Assembly: GCA_951799425.1 (NCBI GenBank)
Contig: OX637393.1
Location: 25,004,744-25,068,743, forward strand
Length of the DNA stretch: 64,000 bases
Reading direction: 5' to 3'
DNA from: Ilex aquifolium
Lineage: Eukaryota > Streptophyta > Magnoliopsida > Aquifoliales > Aquifoliaceae
Position 1 is the first letter of the stretch. Each line of letters begins with the position of its first letter. Of the stretch, positions 1 through 11,500 are shown in pieces. The position numbers and the translations under genes were made by a program. Under the pieces are notes generated by a model. That model saw only the letters and a program-made list of their open reading frames with translations. It was not told the DNA's origin and searched no databases.

Positions 1-700
1 GAGTCTCTGAAGGTAGATATCCCAGACGAAAAGTTTGTCATCACAGCTTTCATCGCAGGATTAGGAGTGCAGTCAAAAGACTTGATGTTCTTTATATCAA
101 AGAATCCCCAAGCAAGCATGGCTGAGGTGTTGGCCAAAGCAGAGAAATATATAAACGGTGAGGAAGCGCTCCTTTCCAAAGTAGGGAGTGCATTATCATG
201 AAAGGAGAAAGGAAAGGAAGAGAAAAAGAGGGAGCGAAGTCCCAGGAAAGAGAGAGAGCGAGAAAGATCTCCAGGAAGGGACAGAGATCGCTCCCCAAAG
301 AGAAGAGGAAATGTTAGAGACCGCTTAGGCCCTCCACAACCCGAGCTACAACCTAGGTATGCAACTCGGCAGTTCACCCCGCTCACCGCCACAGTGTCCC
401 AGGTCCTATATGAAGTCCAGAACGAGAAGTTCCTGAGGTGGCCACCTCGGATGAAGGCAGATCCAGAAAAGAGAGACCCCACAAAATATTGTGACTACCA
501 CAGAGACCATGGTCACCACACCGATGAATGTATTCAGCTAAAGAAGGAAATCGAGTTTTTAATCCAACGAGGGCAGTTGCGCCGCTTTGTGGCTCATGAT
601 AATCAAAATCGAGTTCTTACACCTCCGCCACCTCAACAACAGGCACCTGCACCACATCAACAACCCCTAGGGGAGATCGGAGTAATATCTGGAGGGTTTT
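1..700 (+). pseudogene. gag C-terminal part of the Tat-type element (broken)
   Basis: Frame 1 reads a gag tail from the first base, interrupted by a TGA at 199-201 where a CGA (Arg) codon is likely, then continues in the same frame. An Arg/Lys/Glu/Ser-rich basic stretch follows (about 200-320). A Cys/His module then appears around 490-540 (CDYHRDHGHHTDEC), typical of the gag C-terminus in this group of plant elements. Gag forms the virus-like particle and binds the element RNA. The single stop would cut the particle protein before its Cys/His module. The start codon is outside the window. Confidence 0.75.
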
Positions 701-2569
701 CAGGAGGAGGGGAATCCAGCTCAGCCAGAAAAGTGCACCTCCGAAGGATCAGAGCCGGAGAAGCTCTCAAAGTGCATACTGTGTCCAAAACACCGCGCCT
801 AGACACAGCTATCACTTTTTCAAATTCAGACTTAGAAGGATGTCAATATCCCCACGATGATCCCCTGGTGGTAAGAGCTGTGGTAGCCAACAAAACCATT
901 CATCAAGTCCTGATTGACAACGGCAGCTCGGCAAACATCATTTTTGCGCCTGCATTCGATAAAATAGATATAGGAAGGGAGAAACTCGAGCCTGTGAGTG
1001 CTCACTTGCTGGGTTACTCAGGAGAGAGGGTGCTGCCCTTAGGTTCAATTCAGCTTGTGCTCACCCTAGGTGACCCGCCTTGCCAAGCTAAAACAACCGT
1101 GAGGTTCCTAGTGGTCGACACACCTTCTGCGTACAATATTCTGCTTGGAAGACCTTCCCTCAACTCTATGAGGGTCATCCCATCTGCCTACCACCTGGTT
1201 GTTAAATTTCCAACAGAGAATGGAGTCGGAGTGGTCCGAGGAGACCAGCGTGTAGCGAGGGAGTGCTACATGGCATCTGTAAAGGGGAAAGAGGTTGAGA
1301 ACATCCAACTGGACGAACTTGACATGAGGGATGAGCTGGAAACTAGACCAATCCCATCGGAAGAACTGGAGCCTATACTGCTCGACGAGGAGCCAGAACA
1401 TCTCATTTACGTAGGGTCCAAGCTGAGCAGAGAGATTAAAGACCTCCTCATCCAATTTTTGAGGGAAAATATGGAAGTATTCGCCTGGAAACAAGGAGAC
1501 ATGAAGGGTATCAACTCCTCAGTCATCACACATAAGCTCAGTGTGAATCCTACCTGCAAGCCCATCAAACAAAAGAGGAGGAGTTTCGCCCTAGAACGTC
1601 AGAAAGCCATCAATGAAGAGGTCAGCAAACTTCTCCATGCCAGAGCCATTAGGGAGGTGGATTACCCAGTGTGGCTAGCCAATGTCGTCCTCGTTAAGAA
1701 GACCAACGGCAAGTGGCGCCTCTGTATTGACTTTACTGACCTTAATCGGGCTTGCCCTAAGGACAGTTTCCCCTTACCGCAGATAGATCTGATTGTGGAT
1801 GCTACCGCTAGACACGAGCTCCTCAGTTTCATGGATGCCTTCTCTGGGTATAATCAGATTATGATGGATCTTAATGACCAGGAGAAAACCTACTTCATAA
1901 CCGAGCAAGGGATATACTGTTACCAAGTTATGCCCTTCGGATTAAAGAATGCTGGAGCCACTTATCAGCGTTTGGTGAATAAAATGTTCCAAAAATAGAT
2001 TGGGACAACTATGGAGGTTTACATTGATGATATGTTGGTCAAATCACTGAAAGCAGAGCTCCACATCAAGCACTTGGCAGAATCTTTCCAAGTCCTGAAG
2101 GAATACAAGATGAAGCTCAATCCCGCCAAGTGTGCCTTTGGAGTTTCCGCTGGGAAATTTCTGGGTTTCATAGTTAACAGCAGAGGAATAGAGGCTAACC
2201 TAGAAAAAGTAAAAGCAATTCTGGATATGCAACCGCCATCTAACACAAGGGAGGTACAACATCTGACAGGAAGAATAGCGGCCTTAGGTCGTTTTGTCTC
2301 CAGATCAAGTGACAAATGTCAACCTTTCTTTCAAGTCCTAACGAGGGCCTTCCAGTGGAATACCTAGTGTGAGGAAGCGTTCAAAGCACTGAAAAATTAC
2401 CTGAGCTCCCCACCTATTCTGGTAAGCCCGTTGGAAGGCGAGGTACTTATTCTCTACTTAGCTGTCTCAGATTTTTCAACAAGTGCAGCGTTAGTAAGGG
2501 AGCAGGACAGAGCTCAGCAACCAATTTATTACTGTAGCAGAGCTCTAAGAGGGGCAGAGGAACCAGCCG
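700..2569 (+). pseudogene. Protease and reverse transcriptase of the Tat-type element (broken)
   Basis: A retropepsin motif is visible near 912-950 (LIDNGSSANII). The reverse transcriptase follows, with blocks near 1690-1990 (KWRLCIDFTDLNRACPKDSFP, MPFGLKNAGATYQ) and the catalytic YIDDMLV box near 2020-2040. Two TAG codons, at 1996-1998 and 2365-2367, interrupt one continuous frame; the first sits where a Gln (CAG) is usual. After about 2550 the frame changes and roughly 30 residues expected before the RNase H connection are missing, so a small deletion with frameshift has occurred. The enzyme would copy element RNA into DNA, but this copy cannot encode it. Confidence 0.85.
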
Positions 2570-3112
2570 ATGAAGCAAGTATTACGTAAACCAGAGACTT
2601 CGGGAAGGCTGGTTAAATGGGCCATCGAGCTCAGTGAGTTCGATATCAGGTACAAGCCAATAACAGCCATCAAAGGACAAATACTGGCAGATTTCATTGC
2701 AGAATTCACAACAGGAACACCCATGGGGGCCACGCAGCTGGTACCTGACCTCCCCACATGGAAACTTTCAGTAGATGGAGCTGCCAACGCCCAAGGCAGC
2801 GGCGCTGGCTTAATTTTGACCTCACCTGACGAAATAGATGTTGAATATGCACTTAGATTTGGGTTTAAGGCCTCAAACAACGAGGCGGAGTATGAGACTT
2901 TTATAGCAGGGTTCAATCTTGCTCACTCAATGGAGGCAGAACAGCTAGAGATCTGCAGTGACTCCCTGCTCGTGGTAAAGCAGATAGAGGGGTCTTATGA
3001 GGCCAAGGGCGAGAAAATGATCCTTTACCTCAGAAAGGTACAAGAGTTGATCGGGAAGTTTGTGCAAGTCAAGATTATACATGTCCCTAGATCAGAGAGA
3101 ATTCTCGAGTAG
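2570..3112 (+). pseudogene. RNase H domain of the Tat-type element
   Basis: The frame begins just after the small deletion in the RT/RNase H connection. It contains a connection motif (KPETSGRLVKWAIELSEFDI), then a plant-type RNase H domain with the acidic residues of the fold in SVDGAAN, NNEAEYE and CSDSLLVV. RNase H removes the RNA strand of the RNA/DNA hybrid during reverse transcription. A frameshift near 3100 creates the TAG at the end. Homologous reading continues in another frame (DALARLAS) towards the integrase, so the polyprotein is broken here. The apparent Met start is not a real start, because this is an internal part of pol. Confidence 0.82.
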
Positions 3113-3374
3113 ATGCGCTAGCGAGACTAGCATCTACTTCACAGGAAAACTTGGATAGGTTGATACCTTAGAGTGTTTGGCAGAGCCATCAGTAAGAGTT
3201 GAGAAGGAATAAGTGTTCCCAGTTCTTTCCCCCCCACCAACCTGGATGGACTCCATTAGGGAATATCTTCAGCACGGAGCCTTGCCAGCAGATCCTAAGG
3301 AGGCCGCAAAGATAAGGGTAAGGTCAGCCAGATTCTCCATTTTGTAGGGAAACTTATATAAGCGAGGATTCTCG
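3113..3374 (+). pseudogene. Linker between RNase H and integrase, frameshifted
   Basis: Short fragments in different frames match the usual linker of this element type (for example WMDSIREYLQHGALP near 3245-3290 and a VRSARF-like stretch near 3325). At least two frame changes and stops occur in about 260 bases. This is decayed pol, not a separate gene. Confidence 0.6.
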
Positions 3375-4478
3375 ATGCCTCTCCTCAAATGTGTAGGAGA
3401 TGAAGTTGCTAATTACATACTCAGGGAGATCCATGAAGGAATTTGTGGTAATCATATCGGAGTTCAAGCCTTGGCAGGAAAAGCCTTAAGACAGGGATAT
3501 TATTGGCCCACTATGCTAAAGGATGCCACCGATCTGGTTAGAAGGTGTAAGGTGTGTCAGATACATGCCAACATCTCTCATTGTCCACCAGAGCTTCTAA
3601 CATCGGTGGTAAGCCGTTGGCCCTTCCAACAATGGGGATTGGACATTCTTGGCCCTCTTCCCACCAGCGTAGGGCAGTGTAAATTCGCCATCATTGGGGT
3701 AGACTATTTCACTAAATGGACAGAGGTGGAACCTCTGGCAACAATCACAGAGCAGAAGATTCAGAATTTCATATGGAAGTCTATAGTCTGTAGATTTGGA
3801 GTACCTAGAGCAATTGTTTCTGACAATGGGAAGCAGTTTGACAACCCTAAGTTCAGAAAGTTTTGTGCAGAGCTAGGGATAAAGAATTATTTCTCGGCCC
3901 CAGCCCATCCACAGTCAAATGGACAAGCAGAGGTGACAATCAGAACGATTAAAGCAGCTTTGAAGTCCAAGCTTGAGTCTTTGAAGGGAAAATGGGTAGA
4001 ATACATTCCAGAGGTGTTGTGGGCATACAGAACAACCCCCAGGACTGCAACTCAAGAGACACCGTTTGCTTTAGCTTTCGGAACCGAAGCAGTATCACCT
4101 GTGGAGATAAGATTCCCATCCCCCAGAACTGAGTTATCAGAGTCTGAGCACAACGATGAATCCCTTCTGCTAAACCTTGATATCCTGGATGAAAAGAGAG
4201 AAAGAGTTCTGCAACGCATTCAGGGTTATCAGAGAAAGACCACAAGGTACCATGACAGAAAGGTCAGGCACAGAAGCTTCAAGGTAGGGGATCTGGTGCT
4301 TAGAAGGCTTTTGCTTGCAAGAAGTGATCCCACGCATGGGAAGTTAGGGCCAAATTGGGAAGGCCCCTACATCATTTCAAGAATAATTAGGCCTAGGAAA
4401 TATGAGTTACAAACAGAAGAAGGAAAGGTCCTACCTCATTCTTGGAATGCCGAGCATCTTAAGAAGTTCTTTCAGTAA
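3375..4478 (+). pseudogene. Integrase of the Tat-type element (uninterrupted, but cut off from pol)
   Basis: A 367-residue open stretch. It starts with the HHCC zinc-binding region (EIHEGICGNHIG followed by RRCKVCQ), then the catalytic core with D,D(35)E residues visible in GLDILGPLP, VSDNGKQFDN and NGQAEVTIRTIK. The C-terminal part (HGKLGPNWEGPYIISRI ... SWNAEHLKKFF) is the usual end of pol here. No chromodomain follows, which argues against a chromovirus. Integrase inserts the cDNA into the genome. The frame is open, but upstream breaks mean it cannot be made as part of a normal polyprotein. The Met at the start is internal, not a true start. Confidence 0.85.
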
Positions 4479-4567
4479 GTTTTCCTTGTAATGAAATTAT
4501 TCTCAATAAAAATAGCGAATTCTTGATTCATCCTTGCATAGCTTCCAAAAATAGCTAAAGAGCTAAC

Positions 4568-5088
4568 GATGAGCTCTTCAGCTCATAAAACAAAGATGAG
4601 CTCTACAGCTCAAGATGAGCTCTTCAGCTCATAACACAAAGATGAGCTCTTCAGCTCATAAACTACAAAGATGAGCTCTACAGCTCAAGATGAGCTCTTC
4701 AGCTCATAACACCAAGATGAGCTCTTCGGCTCATAAACTACAAAGATGAGCTCTTCAGCTCATAGCACAAAGATGAGCTCTTCGGCTCATAAACTACAAA
4801 GATGAGCTCTACAGGTCAAGATGAGCTCTTCAGCTCATAGCACAAAGATGAGCTCTTCGGCTCATAAACTACAAAAATGAGCTCTACAGCTCAAGATGAG
4901 CTCTTTAGCTCATAAACAAAAGATAAGCTCTTCAGCTTATAAAACAAAAAAGAGCTCTATAGCTCAAGATGGGCTCCTCAGCTCATAAGCAAACGATGAG
5001 CTCTTCAGCTCATAAAACAAAAAAGAGCTCTATAGCTCAAGATGAGCTCCTCAGCTCATAAACAAACGATGAGCTCTTTAGCTCACAA
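4568..5088 (+). repeat. Hairpin minisatellite in the 3' region of the Tat-type element
   Basis: About 21 units spaced 17-29 bases apart. Most read ATGAGCT-CTTC-AGCTCAT or a close variant, so each unit is an inverted repeat able to fold as a hairpin with 7-bp arms. Variants have CTAC, CTTT, CCTC or CTAT in the loop region. One unit (4921-4941) has changed both arms together (ATAAGCT/AGCTTAT). Tandem repeats between pol and the 3' LTR are documented for Tat/Ogre-type elements and can seed satellite DNA. I see no coding capacity. Confidence 0.93.
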
Positions 5089-5245
5089 AACCTGAAGGAA
5101 TCCAACCCACGGGTATGCAAAAAGTGGAACCTTGTCAAAACCAGAATCCACAGTCACAAACATTCAAAAAAAAAAAAAAGATGCAAAAGTTACACAAAAG
5201 TCTGGCAATTCATTGAACAAAAGAGGGTACAAGAAAGAGAAACTC

Positions 5246-6316
5246 CTAGTTCTTTTTGAGCTGTTGCTTTAGCTCAGCAACCTCTTCCTTTAGGCGGGCG
5301 TTCTCCTCTCTCAGCTCGTCCCTTTCCTTTTCCGTCTCAGAGAGCACTTTGAGAAGCTTCTCTCCAGCCGAGGAAAATAAAACAGTGCCAAAAGAAGAAT
5401 CAGGTGAAGAGGAACCATCCTTCCTGTGCTTCTTTGAGGATGCACCTGCATCCCCTTCCTCATCAGAATTAGAGGGAGAAGTCCAAGGAGAATCTGGGAA
5501 GGAAGAAAACTCTCAAGCAGTTGCCTCAGCGCCAAGCAAATAAAGGTTTTCAGGCGTCATCAGATCTGAAAAAGGCTTGGGGTCTACAAGCAGTAGTTGA
5601 TCGATATTCATCATCTCCAGTAAATCCAGGTCAGGGCGACCTGCATAACAAAACATAATAAGAATGGATTTTCAAATGATTTAGTCAAGATAGCTCTACC
5701 TGAACATACCTATACGAGAAAAGCTCCCCCAGGAGCGTGGAATTCTAGTCCTAGGGCAGCGCTGCTCGGTAGACCTCCAAGACTTCCCGGATGCAAAAAA
5801 GAAGCGTTGAGACCACCCTTCAGGAAGTGGAGGAAGGTCAAGAACCAAAGAGGGTAAGTCGAAGTGCCTTCACCGAAAGAAGCTGAAGTAGGGGAGCTCA
5901 TCCTCCTCGATCTCATAAAAATAAAGAAACTCAGCAACAGTAGGGAATCCACCGTTGCCATATAGACGCCAGAATAGGAAAAAGCTGACCATAGCAGCCT
6001 AACCTCGGGGCGAGAGACGAGAAGGACACAAGCCATAGTACGCAAGGACTCGCCCAAGAGAAGGATGAATGGGAAGGCGAAGGCCCATGTCCATGGCACC
6101 CTCGAAGAAGCAAACTTCCCCTCGAGGAAGGTAACTACAAGGCTCGTTAGAGGTCGGGACTCGTAGGGACAAATCAAGCTGAGGGAAGAATCACTTTTTG
6201 ATGTCTTCCAAGTCTGAAGGCTTCATCGTTGAAGGAGTTAAGTAGCAAGAATGCCACTTCCAGTCAATTCCAAAGGAGGTGCGTTCTCTAAACTGGGAGG
6301 AAACAGGGGCAGCCAT
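5246..6316 (-). pseudogene. Antisense ORF module A of the Tat-type element (broken)
   Basis: Read on the minus strand from an ATG at 6314-6316 (MAAPVSSQFRER). It contains the conserved block seen in antisense ORFs of Tat-type elements (MDMGLRLPIHPSLGRVLAYY, then GLCPSRLSP near 6040-6110), a second block around GWSQRFFFASGKSW near 5770-5830, and a clear coiled-coil end (heptads in ETEKERDELREENARLKEEV) before the stop at 5246-5248. A likely splice donor (TATAG/GTATGT) lies near 5710. In-frame stops interrupt it, including a TGA near 6210 and a TAG at the usual GW position near 6000. The function of these proteins is unknown. Opposite orientation to pol implies its own transcript. Confidence 0.7.
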
Positions 6317-7559
6317 CAAGACTACAATAAGGCAAGAATGTAATCACCAAGATTCAAGAAGAGACTCTGAAACCTTTCGGCAAAGGAGGAAGAAATCCAA
6401 GAGGTATTAGAAGCTTTAAAGAAAATCATGAGTTTTTAAGAAACCAAGAACCACACGAAAATCAGAGTCGGCGGTCTTTTTGGTTTCCTAATTAATGATG
6501 GCAGTTACGGTTTTGCAACGCAGTTGAATAAATACAGAAAAAGATGAATCAGCATAGGGTGACTCCCAAATGCGATCAACGTAATTGGGAACAAGTATGA
6601 GCTCGACCCCACCTAAGCAAAACTCATCTCAGATTTCTTTGGGTTGAGGTCAGCTCGAATAGCTACCTAGTTTTTCCAGCACATCTCTTCGAGACCATCA
6701 ATCCCAAAGATCCATATTCATATCCTGGATAAAATGGACTGGTATTTCTCAGGCACATCTGCTATCAAAGTTCTCATGTATGTAGCAACATGACCTCAGC
6801 AGATCTACCTTTGGAAGAACCCACACATCAAGTTGTTCACTCTCTTTGCCGAATCCAGCAAACCTCTTGTCGCCTTGAGGAATGCCAAACCCAATACCCA
6901 GTGCCCCCAGAAAGGGAACCAAAAGCATAATTACCAGTGTCACACAAGATTCACATCCAAGGGAGCTCTGAAAGGCCTCCTGCTTTCAGAAGGTGAGACA
7001 GAGAAACCCTCCCCAGCGGCCTCAACATTCCCCTGATACTTCTCTACCATCTTCTGAACTCAGCAATCTAAAAGAAATAAAACCTCATGGTCCCAGCAGC
7101 TCTCTTAGCTCAGCAGTCCCTAGTGAGGCTCTTGGCAAGCTCAGTTGAATACTTGTTTCAAGAAGACCTAAAGGTATCCTCGCGGCAAAAAGGAGAAGGG
7201 AAATCCAGAGCACAACAATGAGCTCTCCAAGGATCAAAACTCATCAGTGAAGTCTATGTTCTGGCTCTCCATTAGTCTTGGCAAGATTGTTATGGGAAGG
7301 GTCAAGCCCTTGCAAATGGCCCCATCCAAGTTTGATAACCTTGCTTGAAAAGGAGAACTAAGGTACTCCTCCAAGTAAAGGGGGCAAGGGGAATGCAGGC
7401 AAAGCAATGAAAGTAACAGTGACAAGAACAGAGTAGACTGCATTGAAGAACAGAATAAGACTGTATTGAACAGCTTCAAAAACAAAAACAAATTGTGTTC
7501 AACATTTTTACATCAGTAACAAAAAAAAATGGCACAGATCTACCCTAAGTTTTGGGCTC
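6317..7559. other. Spacer between the two antisense modules
   Basis: No convincing gene. The first 250 bases resemble the leader upstream of an antisense module. The remainder is mixed sequence with several GAGCTC-containing words like those of the upstream minisatellite. It may include remnants of an older LTR or 3' region, but I could not match its ends to any other part of the window. Short ORFs here have no recognisable domains. Confidence 0.45.
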
Positions 7560-10323
7560 CTAGGATCCTGAAGAGGCTGGGGGAATAGAGCCTGGCAGCT
7601 CAGCAATCAGCGTGCTTGATGGATCCGCAGATGAAGTCTCTGATAGGACAACAATTAAAGCTTCTAGCAAAGTAACAGTCGAAACCTCTAGAATAGTCAA
7701 TTGTGCATAGACCTCGATCTCAGTTAAAGCCCTCGTTACTAGGTCAGCAGAGAAAGGGGCAGCAGCAGGAAGGTTAGCAGGCACAGGAGTTAAAGAAGCC
7801 TCAGAAGTGCCCACGGTAGCAATGGGTTCAGAGGTTGGAACATTCTGAGCCAAAACCCCAGCCGATAGGGTGAGCACCTCAGAGCCCGTGGGAGCAGTCT
7901 CAGAAGCAAGAGAGGCCAAGGCACCATCCTCACCTGCTAAACTAGGCACCTCTGCTTCCTTTTCAGCTGGAACCTCTACCTCCCCCCTCAACCGGAATCT
8001 CAAAATTGAAGTATAGCTCAAGGTATGTCTCTTCGGCTATTTCCTAAAAAGCAATCCACCCTTTGGCCCACCTGGTAATAATATCATCCTTCAGCTTAGC
8101 AATTAGATAATCCCTCTCTTTAACAGCTGATCTCTGCACCTCGAGCTCACTTAGAATGACATCATGCGCCTCTGCCAAGACATCATACTCCATTTTCATG
8201 CCGTTAAAGGAGTCCAAAGCCGCAAAGGTCTCCTGGTTGGCTTTGAACCAAGCCTCGGTCTTAAGTTTGAGCTCCTCCTTCGCCTTTTTGAGCTCATCTC
8301 TGCTCCCCTTCCCATCATTCTCAGCCTTCTCTTTCTCCACCTCCAAGCTCTTGATGGTAGAAGCTTACTTCTCCACCTGTTCTTGAAGACTCTGAAGTTG
8401 AGTTTGGAGATCATTATTAGCAAAGGTTAGCTCTGCAGCTTTAAATTCAAACGCCTTGGATGCCTTGGCAGAGCTCTCTAGAGAGCGGATTCGACTCAGC
8501 AAACCCCTCACATGTATAGCCAGCTGGGGAGAGATACGATCGAGAGTAAGGAATAACGTGAAACGGCAAGCATAAGGTGAATACTTAAGCAAAAATGAAT
8601 ACTTATAGTAGTAGTTCCATAGAGGGCTGAATTAATGGAGCTCTCAAGAGGCATCGTGGCAGCGCTCAGAACGTCAGAGTCAGGAATAATGGAAGTAATG
8701 GCACCTGCCACGAGATCGACGTTATCAAAGAAAGAGTCTTCGTCCCCATCTACCTTAGGAGATTTCCCTTTCTCCAACTTGGAGCTCGGTTGGGATGGCT
8801 GGGAAATTTTCTCAGGTGATCCAAGAGGAGGAGAAGCAAACTGGAGCTGAGGAATCAACCCCAGGGCCCTCTCGACCTCAGACGATGAAGGTGAAGATAG
8901 GTCTTGCGCGAGAGCTCTACCAGGAACTTGCGGAGCCCCTTTGAGAGGAAGGATCTCTGAGACTTGAGGGGCACTCAATGGTGGAGCAAGAGCCCCAGTA
9001 GTTGAAGTAGGAGAGCTAGGGGGCACTCCCAACTTCTGCATCTTAGCTCGGGTAACAGGGCTGCTACCAGAACCAACCTCAACCTTGCATTTGCTCCCAC
9101 TCCTGCCTTTCTTCAACTGAGCTACCTTAGCCTTGAGCTCTTCTGGGGTAGGCTCCATCGAGGAAGAACCTAGAAGATCAAAATCAGTAATTTAAGAGGG
9201 AGTAAGGGAAAAATGAAAATTTGAAATAAATGGGGTAAGTATTACCTACTACTACCTCCCCAGCCGTAGCAACTGAAAAAGGAATGGGAGCTTCGATAGA
9301 AAGAGGAGTAGGGGATTCTATTATCACCCCTGGGGGGCTGAACCCTTGGTCTACAAGAACCCAAGGTTTGATGAGTTCAGAGTATTTTGCTGAAGCGCAC
9401 TTCTCCAACCTCAGCAACACCCGTTCGTCCTGTGCACTGAGCTTAGGGCGTTCATCTGGGAAACAATATAAACAAAGCAGAGTCAGAAAGAGCCACCAAA
9501 CCCGATCGCAGTTAGTTTGGGCAAGGACTTACCTAGGTTTTCAGGGACTGACCAGGCTCTAGGGATTAGAAGAGTGTCTATTTTATCTGCAGAGTTGTAC
9601 TCCCATTGTGAGCCCCCTACGTAAAAGAATTATTTTTTCCAGTGCTTGTGGGAGCTAGGGAGGTCAGAAATAATTACTCTGGCCTTTGTTCGTTTGGAGA
9701 TATATAGAAAACTCTCGGAAGCAGTATGCTTAACATTGAAAAAATACATGAGCAAGGAAATAGTGGGAACCCCAAGCTTGTGGATCTTAAAGAAAATGAG
9801 GAGACCCACTAGGACACCTCAGAAATTAGGAGAGAGCTGAGCAGGAAAAATATTGAAATGTTGAAGAACACCCTTTATAAAAGGGTGTAAGGGAAAGCGC
9901 ATACCATTCTCAAAGGCAGCCACAAAGAAGCAAACCTTCTTATGGACCTGGGAGACGTAGGGGGTGAATTCGTCTCGACACCAGCATTGAACCCCCGGAG
10001 GGAAACCATAACGAGCACCAAGAACCTTCATAAGAGAAAGAGTGACCTCACTAGGACCCACGAGCTCTGCATTTCTAAAAGCAGACCCTATGCCCAGAAC
10101 CGAGACACCTACGCCACTAACCTTGCTTTTACCTTTGTTAGGGTTTTTGACCACAGGGGAGGAAGTTGAGGGAGGCTCATCGGTGTGCCTGAGCATCGAC
10201 AGAATCGACGACTGGGAAATTGTCAATCTCCTCACCCACAGCTCCTAAGTCAGAATCCTCTTCAACAGATCGATCTCCGAAGAGGGAAACAGAGGAAAGG
10301 GTAGCACCAGAGGAAGCAGACAT
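7560..10323 (-). pseudogene. Antisense ORF module B of the Tat-type element (broken, with introns)
   Basis: Minus strand, from an ATG at 10321-10323 (MSASSGATLSS). An acidic N-terminus shifts frame near 10200 and continues to the conserved block (ENGMRFPLHPFIKGVLQHFN, then FPAQLSPNF near 9825-9900). A TGA follows at the usual Trp position, then FYVGGSQWEYN near 9590-9625 and a good splice donor (CTAG/GTAAGT) at 9531-9535. Further exons carry a Pro/Ser-rich linker (8650-9158), a long coiled coil (about 8050-8510, heptads in VEKEKAENDGKGSRDELKKA) with a TAA at 8365-8367, and an Ala/Pro/Glu-rich tail. A second intron is likely near 8530-8600. Architecture matches module A but the sequences are clearly diverged. 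Role unknown. Confidence 0.72.
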
Positions 10324-10940
10324 AGCTGGGCAGGTAAAGGGAAGTTTAAAAGATCTATAGAGGGGTGGAATCTCAGAAAAACACTCATTGAGAACTCTGG
10401 GGTCAACACAACTGTGCGCGATAATGAAGATTCTAGCGGTGGAATAGGGGTCCAAAAAGAAGAGAAGACGACACAAGGAAAGACCTCGATTCCTAAAATA
10501 ACAGAATCAAAAAGTCCAGAAATGAAGAAACCACCTCAGACTCGAGGGATCCAGAACGAAAAGAGCAGGTAGGGAGCCAAGAACGTACCTAATCGAAGGA
10601 GAATAGCAAGCCAAAGTTCGAAGCGAGCAAGCCCCACACACCAATTCGAAGGGAGATGTGGTCCAGCAAAACCCTAAATTTGTCGGTAAATTGGGAGAGT
10701 CAGAATCTGCTAAGAAGAAGGAAGATGGAGAGCTTGACAGAAGAGAATTCGAGATGGAGAAATGGGAGCCGTTATTGTCAATTCAAAGGCATTTAAAGCT
10801 AATTGTACAAAGTGGAGAACGTGCGCGGGAAACAAGGAGGGTAAATGATTATCTGTAACCGTCAAAAACCTATTTGCACGTAGACCGAGGTCAGCCTTAA
10901 TTGAACCACAGCTCAGCCCTTACCCAAGTTAACTTGGACT
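10324..10940. other. Leader of antisense module B and pre-LTR region
   Basis: Non-coding sequence between the antisense ORF start and the purine-rich tract. It must contain the promoter and leader of module B if that module is transcribed. I see no clear TATA box on the minus strand. A short plus-strand ORF here has no recognisable features. Confidence 0.4.
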
Positions 10941-10957
10941 AAGGGCTGGGGGGCAAC
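10941..10957 (+). other. Polypurine tract of the Tat-type element
   Basis: AAGGGCTGGGGGGCAAC lies immediately before a TGATGG LTR start. Plus-strand DNA synthesis is primed at such a tract in LTR retrotransposons. The sequence type and position fit. Confidence 0.65.
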
Positions 10958-11500
10958 TGATGGTACCAAGAATTAATCCTAAGTATGAGCTCATCCCAGA
11001 AGATCAGATCAGGAGGTCAGCTCGGAGCACCAGAGCTCAGAGGGCCAGAACCTGAGCTCACCCCATGCGAAATTATAGCCGAAATGATAAGGAAGTAGCT
11101 GAACGATAGCTGACACCTTCGAAACAATAGCCAAGCAACATCCCTGACGTAAAACTCTTAATTGACCAAGATCCCCTCTTAGAATTAAGGAGAATCCCAT
11201 GAATGAAGGGCAAAGATCTCGGTAGAGATCTCTTAGAGTTAGGAAAGACATTATAAATACTGTACAATTGCCCCAAAAAAGGGGAGAGGGGGAACCCTAG
11301 CAACTTGAAGAAAGCAATCTGTAACACCCATTGGATGAATATACACTTCAGGAGCAAGAGCCTCCATTGAAGAGTGGACTAGCCGAGCTCATCTGCCGGT
11401 GAACCACTATATTTCTATTGTGTCACGCGTACCATACTTTGATAACCAAAGCATTCATCCACCAATTCACGAGCCTTGTAGCTCAGATCTGTTCCTTACA
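10958..11500 (+). repeat. 3' LTR of the Tat-type element (end approximate)
   Basis: Begins TGATGGTACC directly after the purine tract. A TATAAATA box at 11252-11259 marks the U3 promoter, and a candidate CA end is at 11499-11500, giving about 540 bp. The partner 5' LTR is outside the window, so the right boundary and target duplication cannot be confirmed. Confidence 0.6.

Larger units (their letters stand above)
1..11500 (+). mobile_element. Ty3/gypsy LTR retrotransposon, Tat-type, 5' end outside window
   Basis: In order on the plus strand: gag C-terminus, aspartic protease, reverse transcriptase, RNase H, integrase, a tandem-repeat 3' untranslated region, two antisense ORF modules, a purine-rich tract and a 3' LTR. 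No chromodomain follows the integrase. The long 3' region with tandem repeats and antisense ORFs is known from the Tat/Ogre/Retand group of plant Ty3/gypsy elements, which is why I place it there. Several in-frame stops and frameshifts show this copy is dead. The 5' LTR, primer site and gag N-terminus lie before the window. The exact LTR end is uncertain because there is no partner LTR to compare. Confidence 0.88.

Noticed and set aside
4568-5088. Regularly spaced palindromic repeats that could suggest a CRISPR array
   Set aside because: The spacers are only a few bases and are themselves repeated, there are no cas genes, and the location is inside a plant retrotransposon 3' region.
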